From contig JBGTHQ010000030.1 in NCBI GenBank assembly GCA_041746135.1, forward strand, positions 114,943 to 178,942: a stretch of 64,000 nt of DNA, written 5' to 3'. Below the pieces are notes generated by a model. That model searched no databases and was not told the origin of the DNA. It worked only from the letters and a program-made list of their open reading frames with translations. Position 1 is the first letter of the stretch, and each line of letters opens with the position of its first letter. This document shows positions 1-7,463 of the stretch, piece after piece. This DNA is from Alg239-R122 sp041746135. Its GTDB lineage: Bacteria > Pseudomonadota > Alphaproteobacteria > Sphingomonadales > Sphingomonadaceae. The position numbers were made by a program, and so were the translations under genes.

Positions 1-169
1 GATGCGTTAGGGGTTACAACGCCCCAATGCCGTGCGTGGCGGCATCACCAAGCTGTATGGGACAGGTGTGTCTGTGAAGCAATGGAAAGCTGTATAGCCG
101 GGGTTCCACCTGACTTTCGCCAGACTATTTCGTATAATCGCCCAGCATTAGCGACACAGAGAGGTCATC

Positions 170-775
170 ATGGGCGGAATTAACTCTGGGCGGCGGCGCA
201 GCGTCCATCGCGGAGCAGTCGAGCAGTTTCCCGTCATCGACCTGCGCGTGCTGAAGCGCGCTGGGCTTCTGAAGCCCGGTGAATGCACGTATAACACGTT
301 ATGCTGGCGAAATCAGGGACTAGAGACGCTTGAGGTACGAATTTTCGTTGATTTGAGCGATGCTGACGACGCGTCGATACGCATTGCCGGTGATGTGCCC
401 GATCAGCGGGCGCAGATCGAGTGCGCGCCCTGCCCCTTCGGCGGCTATCGCTGCTGCTACCTCTGCCCGATGACTGGCATCCGCTGCGAGCAGCTTTTCC
501 TCGTCGACGGCATCTTCGCATCACGCAAGGCCCACAGGCTGACCTACGCCAGTTTAAGTGAAGATGAATTGAATCGTACTCGCCGCAAGGTGCGTAAACT
601 ACATAGGCAAGTTGAAGGTGATAGCCGCTACGCCCGCCCCCGCGGCCGGAATCGGTACACCAAGATGCAGCAGCTCAAGCTAACAAAACGCGATGCCCGC
701 GAACTTTACTATCTACGTTTAAGCGCAATGGTCGATAATTTAGATTTGCCGACCTCGGGTCAAAAAAGTCGATAA
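170..775 (+). CDS. Uncharacterised GGxNSG small protein with Cys-rich core
   Basis: The 201-residue product begins MGGINSGRRR and contains a central PFGGY...CPMTG segment followed by FASRKAHRLTYAS. These match my recollection of a family of about 170-200 residues scattered in alphaproteobacterial accessory DNA, in which the centre reads FGGRRWWFxCPxTG. No function is known to me. Between residues 85 and 108 there are seven cysteines, suggesting a metal-binding knuckle. The C-terminal third is strongly basic (RRKVRKLHRQ, RPRGRNRYTK), which would suit nucleic-acid contact. The ATG at 170 follows GAGAGG by five bases, which supports this start. It lies upstream of, and in the same direction as, the phosphoribosyltransferase/reverse-transcriptase pair, but 199 bases separate them. 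A shared function is only a possibility. Confidence 0.7.
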   Translation: MGGINSGRRRSVHRGAVEQFPVIDLRVLKRAGLLKPGECTYNTLCWRNQGLETLEVRIFVDLSDADDASIRIAGDVPDQRAQIECAPCPFGGYRCCYLCPMTGIRCEQLFLVDGIFASRKAHRLTYASLSEDELNRTRRKVRKLHRQVEGDSRYARPRGRNRYTKMQQLKLTKRDARELYYLRLSAMVDNLDLPTSGQKSR

Positions 776-974
776 TCCCCCCTTGCTTACGACCCGAACC
801 TCAATGCCTAAAACCCCGTTCGTTTTGTGTCGGCGTAAGCGATTCTCTGTCATTCGCTGCTGACCGAATCCCAGCGCCAACCAGACTGCGCTCCTGCTGC
901 CTTGGCCTTAGCTAATTCCCTGGAGCCGAATTGGATTTGATAAGTTACAGATTTTGCATCAAGGTGAGACTCTG
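776..974 (+). other. Intergenic region with inverted repeats upstream of the PRTase gene
   Basis: No ORF is credible here. GCTTACG at 785-791 is exactly complementary to CGTAAGC at 834-840. AGCGC and GCGCT around 872-892 form a second small stem. ACCTCAATGC at 798-807 can pair with GCATCAAGGT at 956-965 with two central mismatches, spanning 168 bases, which is about the size of a retron msr-msd RNA. The last of these covers the ribosome-binding site AAGGTGAG of the next gene. The region may be a structured leader, a promoter with regulatory RNA, or the retron template itself; the 2250-2455 gap competes for the last role. Confidence 0.35.
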
Positions 975-2249
975 ATGCCGGACAACCTAAATAAAAATGC
1001 TTCTCGGAGCTTGATATACACAAAGCGAGGTCAAGAGTGGCTTGAGCAATTTGACCCTCTGGATCAAGATGCTGCGATCTCCTTGACCAACTCGCTTACG
1101 CTCATATCCCATAATGAGTTCCGCAGAAACCTTGAGAAACAGATTCATGATCTCGTCTCTAAATATGCTGGACCCGTAGCTCTGTTTGCAGTTCGCGAAA
1201 TCGAGAACAAAGAGCCAAACGAGGGTTTCAATGCGGAAATTCCGCCCTTTTATTCGCAAACCAATGAGAGTGCCGACGGGAAATCCGTAAGTTCAGTATC
1301 GGCCTCTTCTGACCAGGGCAGCGAAGCGATCATTGCCCAGATCATTCGCCAGATATGCAAAGCTAATCCCGACAAGTTACTAAATCATCCGACATTGAAA
1401 GTGATGCGAGATACGCGTTGTGATGCTTGTCTTTTTGTAGACGATTTCATTGGTTCGGGTCGCCGTGTTCACACCTTCCTTGACAGCTTCTGGAACGAAC
1501 CCTCGGTTGTGTCATGGCTATCATCCAAGCACATCACGTTTGAGGTGCTCGCTTACTCCGGCACAGAGACCGGGGTGAAACTCGTTGAGGGGCATAAGTC
1601 TCGACCCGAAGTGACGCTCCACCTTGATGCACCCACCATCTACACGCTGCCCATCGGGGCAGCTAGACGTGAGGCCATATGGGAACTCTGCAAGAAATAC
1701 GGACGCGTTGCCTCGAAGAATGGCCGGTATATGTGGTTTGGCTTTCAAAGGACAATGGGGACGATGATCTTTGAGCACGGTTGTCCAAACAACTCACCTG
1801 CAATCCTGTGGGCGTGGAGCGAGCACTGGCGAGGACTCTTCCCTAAGAGGACCATTGATGCGCAGGTTTCATCCGTATTCCCTTCCGAAATCGCTCGCGG
1901 AGACGCGGTTTCACTGCTCAGAGATATCGGACAAGACCGACTTGCGCGGTCAGGAGCCTTGCTCAGAAGAGGAGAAACTGGGCAGACGGTTTTGATCGTT
2001 CTGGCTATGATTGCTCAAGGACAGCGCAAAAGGTCCTCTATCAGCTATGCTACGGGCCTCAGCATAGCTGAGTGCGAACGCATCCTTGCCAAGTGTATAA
2101 AATGGAAATTTGTTTCACCGCAACGACGGATAACCCCCAGCGGCAAAATGGAGTTAAACGCCGCTAGGAAGATCAGTTTTCTAGGGAAACCTGAACTTGA
2201 CGTCGGATCACCATATTACTACCCAAAGCAGTTGAGAGGTGCCGCATAA
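975..2249 (+). CDS. Phosphoribosyltransferase-like/winged-helix protein, putative retron effector
   Basis: The predicted protein has 424 residues from the ATG at 975. This start is preferred to the in-frame TTG at 954 because AAGGTGAG sits six bases before it. Residues 155-162 read VDDFIGSG after a hydrophobic strand (ACLF), which is the PRPP-binding loop pattern of type I phosphoribosyltransferases. Residues 337-395 look like a winged helix: a helical stretch, a SYATGLSIAECERILAKC recognition-like segment and a basic wing ending ITPSGKMEL. PRTase-like proteins with a winged helix are a known partner class of some retron reverse transcriptases (type III in the tripartite classification, as I recall). 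A retron-type RT lies 206 bases downstream on the same strand. An effector held inactive by RT and msDNA is inference; the domain calls rest on motifs only. Confidence 0.75.
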   Translation: MPDNLNKNASRSLIYTKRGQEWLEQFDPLDQDAAISLTNSLTLISHNEFRRNLEKQIHDLVSKYAGPVALFAVREIENKEPNEGFNAEIPPFYSQTNESADGKSVSSVSASSDQGSEAIIAQIIRQICKANPDKLLNHPTLKVMRDTRCDACLFVDDFIGSGRRVHTFLDSFWNEPSVVSWLSSKHITFEVLAYSGTETGVKLVEGHKSRPEVTLHLDAPTIYTLPIGAARREAIWELCKKYGRVASKNGRYMWFGFQRTMGTMIFEHGCPNNSPAILWAWSEHWRGLFPKRTIDAQVSSVFPSEIARGDAVSLLRDIGQDRLARSGALLRRGETGQTVLIVLAMIAQGQRKRSSISYATGLSIAECERILAKCIKWKFVSPQRRITPSGKMELNAARKISFLGKPELDVGSPYYYPKQLRGAA

Positions 2250-2455
2250 TCTTAGTGTCAACAAACAGAGTAGATTTGGCCTTGGTTGCTCGATTGACTT
2301 TGTTGCGACCGTTTTCGGATGGTCGTTGGGGTAAGGATTTCCTGATCCTCATGGAAAAACCTACGCAGAGCTGGAGACGAAGCACTCTGTTCCATCCAGC
2401 GCTGTCTCGGGTCACAGAGCGCTTCGCCGCCTGCGGCGACGCATCGGAGTAAGTT
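2250..2455 (+). ncRNA. Candidate msr-msd (retron template RNA) region
   Basis: This 206-base gap between the effector-like gene and the RT has no convincing ORF but is rich in pairing. AACAGAGT at 2264-2271 is the exact reverse complement of ACTCTGTT at 2384-2391, which could serve as the a1/a2 pair enclosing 112 bases. Inside lie GCGACC/GGTCGT and AGGAT/ATCCT hairpins. Outside, TCGCCG/CGGCGA at 2424-2439 forms a tight tetraloop hairpin seven bases before the GGAG ribosome-binding site of the RT. Retron RNAs usually lie just upstream of the RT gene. The usual AGC context of the branching guanosine is not evident after the first repeat, so the boundaries are uncertain. Confidence 0.4.
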
Positions 2456-3607
2456 ATGTGGTCCTCTCACACCTACCTTGAGAAAGGGCGCAACAAGAAG
2501 CTTGAAGAGCAGCTTCTTAGAGATGCCATTGACCAGACCGAGAAGGTAATAAGTTCTGGTTCAGAGCTTCCCTCTATTCTCTCACTCAACCACCTCTCTA
2601 AGCGGACTGGTGTCGGATATGAGTTCCTTCGCAGTTTCGCAAGCCGAAGTCCGCTGCCCGGAGTTGAAGATTTCAAACCCTATCATAAGTTCTCAATCAG
2701 GAAACGCTCTGGCGGACGTCGCTTCATACACGTGCCACATCCAAAGCTTATGTATGTGCAGCGATGGATCAATCTACACATTCTCAAGAAAGTGCCTGCA
2801 CATCCTGCCAGTCAAGCGTTCAATGACGACTGCTCAATCAACAGATGTGCTGCGAAACATTGCGGCAGCGCTTGGCTAATAAAGGTCGATGTTGCCGACT
2901 TTTTCGATTCTGTATCTGAAATCCAAGTCTATCGGATATTCAAGGAACTTAGATACCAGCCTCTGGTAGCCTTCGAATTAGCAAGATTATGTACCGTAGC
3001 TACTTTTTGGCTAAGTCCAAGAACGCACTTTGCCCATTGGCATTTAAATTCTGTAGGCAGTAAAATTGAGCAATATTCTGAGCGCCTGCTGGGATATCTC
3101 CCTCAAGGTGCGCCTACTAGTCCGCTGCTTTCAAATCTCGTTATGAGAGAGCCTGACGCTCAGCTGAGCAGCTTGGCGAAGGAGAATGGGCTTGTATTCA
3201 CTCGTTACAGCGACGATCTTTGCTTTTCTTCGAAGGATAAAGGGTTCGGGAGAGAGCGTTCTGGTAAGGTAGTTTATGAAGCCTACAAGATTCTCTCGAA
3301 GGCGGGTTATCGGCCTCAACTTAGAAAGACGACAATTGTACCGCCGGGCGGCAAGAAGGTCGTTCTAGGCTTGAACGTCGATCAGGCGATGCCTAGGCTG
3401 CAGAAGTCCTTCAAGGACCGAATTCGTCAGCATCTCTATTATCTGGAGAAACTCGGCCCAATCGAGCATGCAAGTGCCCGAAAATTTGATTCAGTTTGGG
3501 GCCTCAAGTCACACATCAAAGGGTTGATCGACTTCGCTAAGATCATTGAACCTTCTTACTCGGAAACGTGTTTGAACCGCTTTGAGGCCATCGACTGGCC
3601 TGTGTAG
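2456..3607 (+). CDS. Retron-type reverse transcriptase
   Basis: The 383-residue protein carries the ordered motifs of a bacterial retron RT. The N-terminal finger is RKRSGGRRFIHVPHPK followed by YVQRWI (residues 83-105). A NAxxH-like element appears as NRCAAKH (129-135). Motif A is LIKVDVADFF with Asp145. Motif B is LPQGAPTSP (215-223). The catalytic box is YSDD (251-254), where most retrons have YADD. A VTG-like element appears as VLGLNVD (303-309). There is no maturase or endonuclease domain, arguing against a group II intron, and no variable-repeat arrangement was seen to suggest a DGR. The ATG follows GGAG by six bases. It would reverse-transcribe a neighbouring structured RNA into msDNA and form a complex with the upstream protein; that role is inferred from context. 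Confidence 0.88.
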   Translation: MWSSHTYLEKGRNKKLEEQLLRDAIDQTEKVISSGSELPSILSLNHLSKRTGVGYEFLRSFASRSPLPGVEDFKPYHKFSIRKRSGGRRFIHVPHPKLMYVQRWINLHILKKVPAHPASQAFNDDCSINRCAAKHCGSAWLIKVDVADFFDSVSEIQVYRIFKELRYQPLVAFELARLCTVATFWLSPRTHFAHWHLNSVGSKIEQYSERLLGYLPQGAPTSPLLSNLVMREPDAQLSSLAKENGLVFTRYSDDLCFSSKDKGFGRERSGKVVYEAYKILSKAGYRPQLRKTTIVPPGGKKVVLGLNVDQAMPRLQKSFKDRIRQHLYYLEKLGPIEHASARKFDSVWGLKSHIKGLIDFAKIIEPSYSETCLNRFEAIDWPV

Positions 3608-3640
3608 GAGGAATCTTGAGATACCCTTTTCTCAACCTCC
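3607..3640 (+). other. Bulged hairpin at the end of the RT gene
   Basis: GGAGG at 3607-3611, overlapping the stop codon, pairs with CCTCC at 3636-3640. TTGAG at 3616-3620 pairs with CTCAA at 3631-3635, with a four-base bulge on the left arm and a ten-base loop. There is no T tract after it, so it is not a classical terminator; it may stabilise the 3' end of the transcript. The following 3641-3820 stretch holds no gene I can support. Confidence 0.4.
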
Positions 3641-3820
3641 CTAAATGGTCGGCGTTTCGCCCCCTTACTGTCGCCTAGTCAGCAAATTGGTCTCACTGGG
3701 AGCAGACGGCCGCAAGTAAATCATGTGTGCAGTCGATCTGGTCCCCAGTGGTGACCCAACGGCCCGAACAAGCTACCCAAAGACACGCAATCTTGCGGTC
3801 TATTCGCCCTAGATAGCCTC

Positions 3821-3988
3821 ATTCAATATCAGTGGGTCTCCGAGCAGCGTGGCGGCGCGTCGGCTGCTCTGCGACGACTGGTCGAGGAGGCCCGCCGCCA
3901 AGGGCGGACAGATCATGAGCGTCGCGATGGGGTCTACCGCTTCATGCAGGCCGCGTGCGGGGATGCTCCCAGCCCCCGTCTTGAATAA
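3821..3988 (+). pseudogene. C-terminal remnant of a DUF2239-family gene
   Basis: The plus strand encodes QWVSEQRGGASAALRRLVEE, then ARRQGRTDHERRD and GVYRFMQAACGD before a TAA at 3986. This matches the C-terminal region of DUF2239 proteins, where I recall WL-QPGGASVALRRLVDEARR followed by AYRFMSAMAGD. Neither the N-terminal half nor the normal end of the family is present. The last residues, APSPRLE, are read from phage-derived DNA. The remnant therefore marks a deletion or insertion junction with the phage terminase, which is truncated on the opposite strand at the same place. Confidence 0.6.
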
Positions 3989-4661
3989 TCAAACCCGGTA
4001 AGTCAAAAGCGTGCAGACGCTGCATTACGCAAATCAGGGCGCCATTCTCTTTGTCGTCAAGGCGAGAAGACAAGGTTGTACGATACCAGTCATTAACTTT
4101 ATTGCGGACAGTGTCAGACATTGCCTCATCTGGCTTGATCGGGTCATCGATAATAATGATGCTACCACCGCGACCAGTTAATGTACCTGTGATCGAAGTT
4201 GCCAACCGTTCGCCGCCAGCGGTCGTTTCAAAATCATGTGAGGCAGTCCGTTTGGCCGAGATTATTGTCTTGGGAAATATGCGGAGATACCAACTTGATT
4301 GCATGAGGCTCAAACACATCCGCGCCAGCTTTCCGGCCAACTCGCTGGAATAGCTCACGCAGATAAATTTCAGACTTGGATCTTGACCCAGCATCCAGGC
4401 AATCCATGCCACCGAAATAGCAAATGATTTAAGATTTCTCGGCGGTAGATTGACTAGAAGGCGCAAAAGCTCGCCCTTCTGCACACGGTTTAATTGATAT
4501 GCGATTGCGTCTAGATGCCAATTCCAAGAAATGTTCGCGCCGCCATGAACCTCCGGGAATGCACGCTCGAGGAAAACCGTAAAGTCATGGCGGCACAGTT
4601 CGTCCATATAACGTTGCGGATTATCCAGCTTTGCCAGAAATTCTTCAGTTGGCATTGCCAT
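3942..4661 (-). pseudogene. Phage large terminase subunit, ATPase half only (truncated)
   Basis: The remaining 239 codons encode the N-terminal ATPase domain of a phage large terminase, the motor that cuts and packages phage DNA. A Walker A-like LPPRNLKS (about residue 64) and a Walker B SIIIIDDP followed by IKPDEAMSD are visible, as is the coupling segment ICVMQRLH. Full-length relatives are about 450-550 residues and carry a C-terminal nuclease domain. Here the reading ends GGWEHPRTRPA and stops, because the DNA switches to a DUF2239 remnant near 3958-3975. The ATG at 4661 overlaps the DUF5681 gene by 17 bases, as is usual for coupled terminase genes. It is presumed non-functional. Confidence 0.82.
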
Positions 4662-5175
4662 TCTCAGGCTCCTCGTCATCTGCTGCGACGCTTGCATCAC
4701 CATTGTTGTTCATGTTGCCGTTCCCACCACACTCCGTTTGAGGAGCGTTTGAGTCTGCGACTTCGCCGATATCTGGAGACGTCGCGTGATCATGTCCGCT
4801 TAGATAACGCTCAAGAATGGCTTTATCGTTTTTGGACAATTCATTTTTGGCAGTGCGCTCGTCTTCAACTCCGAAAACGCGAATGATTAGTTCGAGTACA
4901 GAATTCTGTGCGCGCACGTCCCCTTTTGCCGCTTTCTGAACCAAGGATTTGACCATCAGTCGCTGTTTGGAAATTTTAACGGGTTTCGCATTTTCGGTAA
5001 TCGTCACGCGTTCGGCCATTTCTTCGCGTAGATCTGCTTTAAGACCCTTAGCGTTTTTCGGGCGGCCCTTCCCGTTGCCCGACTGGCCGGGCTTAAATTG
5101 AGTCAATTTTGGAGGTTTTTTATAGCCCACTTCATATTGGGGTCTATCCCCCGTACGATCGTCAAAATTACTCAT
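4645..5175 (-). CDS. DUF5681-domain protein, probable small-terminase partner
   Basis: The 176-residue protein contains VGYKKPPKLTQFKPGQSGN followed by KGRPKNAKG near its N-terminus (residues 16-43), the signature of DUF5681. It then has a helical, charged middle and an acidic low-complexity tail rich in Asn, Asp and Glu. DUF5681 proteins commonly sit directly upstream of large terminase genes in alphaproteobacterial prophages, and a small-terminase role in DNA recognition is often assumed. The start ATG overlaps the stop codon of the preceding methyltransferase (ATGA), and the end overlaps the terminase start, so all three were one translationally coupled unit. It is intact, although both neighbours are broken. 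Confidence 0.75.
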   Translation of the reverse strand: MSNFDDRTGDRPQYEVGYKKPPKLTQFKPGQSGNGKGRPKNAKGLKADLREEMAERVTITENAKPVKISKQRLMVKSLVQKAAKGDVRAQNSVLELIIRVFGVEDERTAKNELSKNDKAILERYLSGHDHATSPDIGEVADSNAPQTECGGNGNMNNNGDASVAADDEEPENGNAN

Positions 5176-6528
5176 TGGTCCGCCTCCCCTTCGTTTTGGC
5201 GATCTGCCGTAACTTCAGCAAACGTCCGTCCATCTTCGTGTATGGCTTCGAGACCCGTGGCATCGGCCATTCGGCGAATTATCGTATCGGCGTAGATTAG
5301 ATCGATTTCGATACCGTATCCGCGCCGCCCAACAAGGTGTGCGGAATGTAGTGAAGTGCCAGACCCCAGAAATGGGTCGACGACAATATCGCCAGGATTT
5401 GAGCAATCCAGCATGGCATCCGCTACAAGAAGAACCGGCTTACATGTTGGGTGCGAGGCCAAATCTCGGTCACGGCCCGCATGAGGAACATTTGCCCCTT
5501 GATAATCCCAAATATTTGTGCGATATCTTCTGGTGTCACCAAGGCCGAAGTTATTAATGTGCTTTGCCTTGCCGGATTTGAGTACGAAGATGAGTTCGTG
5601 TTTGGAACGATAGAACGCTCCCATGCCGCCATTTGACTTATTCCATACGATTAGCTGTTTGCGCTGGGTGTAGACACCCTCTGCGGCATCCAGCATCTCC
5701 CGCATCTGGCTGTGATCCATACATTGATAGTGAATGGATCCATAGTAGTATAGCGGACACATAATCGGAAAGTATCCCGCAAAAACTGGATAAATTCCGG
5801 AGATGTCATCCCCCCGCTAGCGTGCACAAAATTGCGGTGTTTATTTTTACCAAGCCCGGACACATGTCCATCAATTGGAACGTTATATGGGGGGGGTCTG
5901 CGAAGCACATTGCCGCCAATGTTCCGCTTGCAAAAAGTAAGTCCCAAATCCGAGGGTCACGTGCATCTCCTACAATAAACCGGTGGGGCCCAATATTCCA
6001 AATATCCCCTAGCCGGCTTATCGCTATCTCATCGAAAGCCGGCAATTTTACTTCAGGTTCTTGATCTGGAATTTGTACATTCTGGTCGCCCAGATTAAAT
6101 TCAAAATCGGACAACTCGAATCCCGTAACCTCGAATTTATAATCGGATTCGAGTAAGAACGAGAGTTCTTCGTTCCGTCTTTTTTTGTCCCAGTCTGACA
6201 ATTCAGCAATGCGGTTATCAGCTAGCATATAGGCACGTTTGTCAGCCTCGCTCATATGCGAGAAACAAACGACTGGAACTTGCTCAAGTCCCAACGCCAT
6301 TGCTGCGGCCAAGCGGCCATGACCTGCGAGCAAAACGTAATTTTCATCTACTATTATTGGAACTATAAATCCGAACTTACTGATACTTGCCCTGATCTTG
6401 GCAAGCTGTTTAGGGCTATGCGTTCGGGCATTGTGCGGATTAATTTTAACCCGCGCGGTATCGACCAACTCGATATTCGTATGAATGAAGCTTGCAATGT
6501 AAGCTTCGTCTGAAGTTTTTGGTGACAA
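5172..6528 (-). pseudogene. ParB-domain DNA methyltransferase, broken by two frameshifts
   Basis: Read leftward, the first segment (6528-5806) has a ParB/Srx-like domain (LLAGHGRLAAAMALG, ADNRIAELSDW), then the start of a methyltransferase (FIVGDARDP, FADPP). The frame is lost in a run of eight G on the plus strand (5889-5896), exactly where motif IV should read DPPYNV. The next frame gives YNVPIDGHVSGLGKNKHRNF and FIQFLRDTF. A second shift near 5746 is needed to reach GSIHYQCMD, WNKSNGGMGAFYRS, NNFGLGDTRRYRTNIWDY, the SAM-binding DPFLGSGT and the end. One missing base at each place would restore a protein of about 450 residues of the phage ParB-MTase type (beta-class order, motif IV before motif I). 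The shifts could be decay, phase variation at the first, or sequence error. Confidence 0.8.
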
Positions 6529-6617
6529 TTTGTTTTACTCCGTATTAAATAATCGGAGCAATCCATATATACCGGTAGTTCCGGTCATTCATTCACGAAA
6601 ACGTCAACAATTAGCTC

Positions 6618-6917
6618 TCAGCGCTGACCCGCAACGATGTTGTACATTCGGTTTAAGGAAGGTGGAGAAAACCCGAAATGAACTCTCATAACATCATGCG
6701 TAATGGCGAGTGCGCGGTAGCCCTTTGGCAGTTCCAAATGGGCTTTATCGACTTTGATTGAGCCTAGCACTTCATGCTTAAGCGCGCCGCCGTCGACTAT
6801 GAGCGCTTTGATGTCGCGATAGAGTCCGCGTACAAACATATCGCGGTCGGCCTTTTCGCTTTTTCGGTAATTTTTTAGTTCTTCTGCCGAAATGGCAACG
6901 CGATTGCCAGAATGCAA
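6618..6917 (-). CDS. Small hypothetical protein in prophage remnant
   Basis: The 99-residue product is charged in its first half (EELKNYRKSEKADRDM) and ends SPPSLNRMYNIVAGQR. I recognise no domain. The only upstream start is a TTG at 6917 without a clear ribosome-binding site; an internal ATG at 6839 would leave 73 residues. It lies between another small ORF and the methyltransferase remnant on the same strand, so a phage regulatory or accessory role is possible but not shown. Confidence 0.45.
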   Translation of the reverse strand: MHSGNRVAISAEELKNYRKSEKADRDMFVRGLYRDIKALIVDGGALKHEVLGSIKVDKAHLELPKGYRALAITHDVMRVHFGFSPPSLNRMYNIVAGQR

Positions 6918-6935
6918 GCCGCTTGGCCAGCATGT

Positions 6936-7208
6936 TTAAAAAGAGCTGGGAACATCATTTCTTTCCAGCAACTTCAGCTTATCGGCGACTATACGTCGCT
7001 GAGCGCGGCCACCTACAGGTGCTCCGCGTTTTCTGGGCTTCGAACTGAGCTCTTTTCGAATTATGCGCATATCATTCTTGCTCAGGAGGGGCGGATTGAA
7101 CTGCCCCGCAAGCGCGGCCACCTGATAGTCGCTCAATTGTTCGCCATTATCATAGCGATCGATATCCCGGACAATGCCCCATTTTCTAATATGACTAAAA
7201 TCGTCCAT
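6936..7208 (-). CDS. Small hypothetical basic protein in prophage remnant
   Basis: The 90-residue product starts MDDFSHIRKW and has a basic centre, KELSSKPRKRGAP. I recognise no family. It is the first gene of the leftward phage-derived block, 18 bases upstream of the next small ORF. No obvious Shine-Dalgarno sequence precedes its ATG. Upstream lies about 220 bases of AT-rich DNA without genes, which separates the phage debris from the catabolic island. Confidence 0.45.
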   Translation of the reverse strand: MDDFSHIRKWGIVRDIDRYDNGEQLSDYQVAALAGQFNPPLLSKNDMRIIRKELSSKPRKRGAPVGGRAQRRIVADKLKLLERNDVPSSF

Positions 7209-7440
7209 TTACGTATATTATCAGTACAGGTGTGTGAACGAAATGCCTAGAATAGCTTTTTAACAACTTTATAAACTTAACATAAAATCAGTTATTACAG
7301 GCGTTTATCCGAAATCAATTAGACTCTAAGTCAAATATAGGTTTAAGTCTCGAAAAAGATTGCGGAGCTTAGAATTTGACTGGCACATACAAACTACGAA
7401 TATCTTCGATTTACATTAAGCTGTAACTTGTATAATAATA

Positions 7441-7459
7441 CTCTCTCACATTGGGAGAG
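7441..7459 (+). promoter_or_regulatory. Hairpin that can hide the thiolase ribosome-binding site
   Basis: CTCTC at 7441-7445 can pair with GAGAG at 7455-7459, inside the GGGAGAG that is the best ribosome-binding site for the GTG at 7464. The preceding 7209-7440 stretch is AT-rich and otherwise empty; it probably holds the promoter of the rightward operon. Confidence 0.3.
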
Positions 7460-7463
7460 CATA

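Noticed and set aside
1..169. Tail of a gene entering from the left edge
   Set aside because: Frames are open for short distances, but one contains an early stop and none shows a recognisable domain, so no feature is claimed.
2456..3607. Group II intron or diversity-generating retroelement
   Set aside because: No maturase or HNH domain, no intron domain V hairpin, no Avd-like gene and no template/variable repeat pair were found near the RT.
4051..6513. Rightward ORFs of 65-123 residues across the prophage block
   Set aside because: They are antisense to terminase, DUF5681 and methyltransferase frames with clear motifs, and show no domains of their own.
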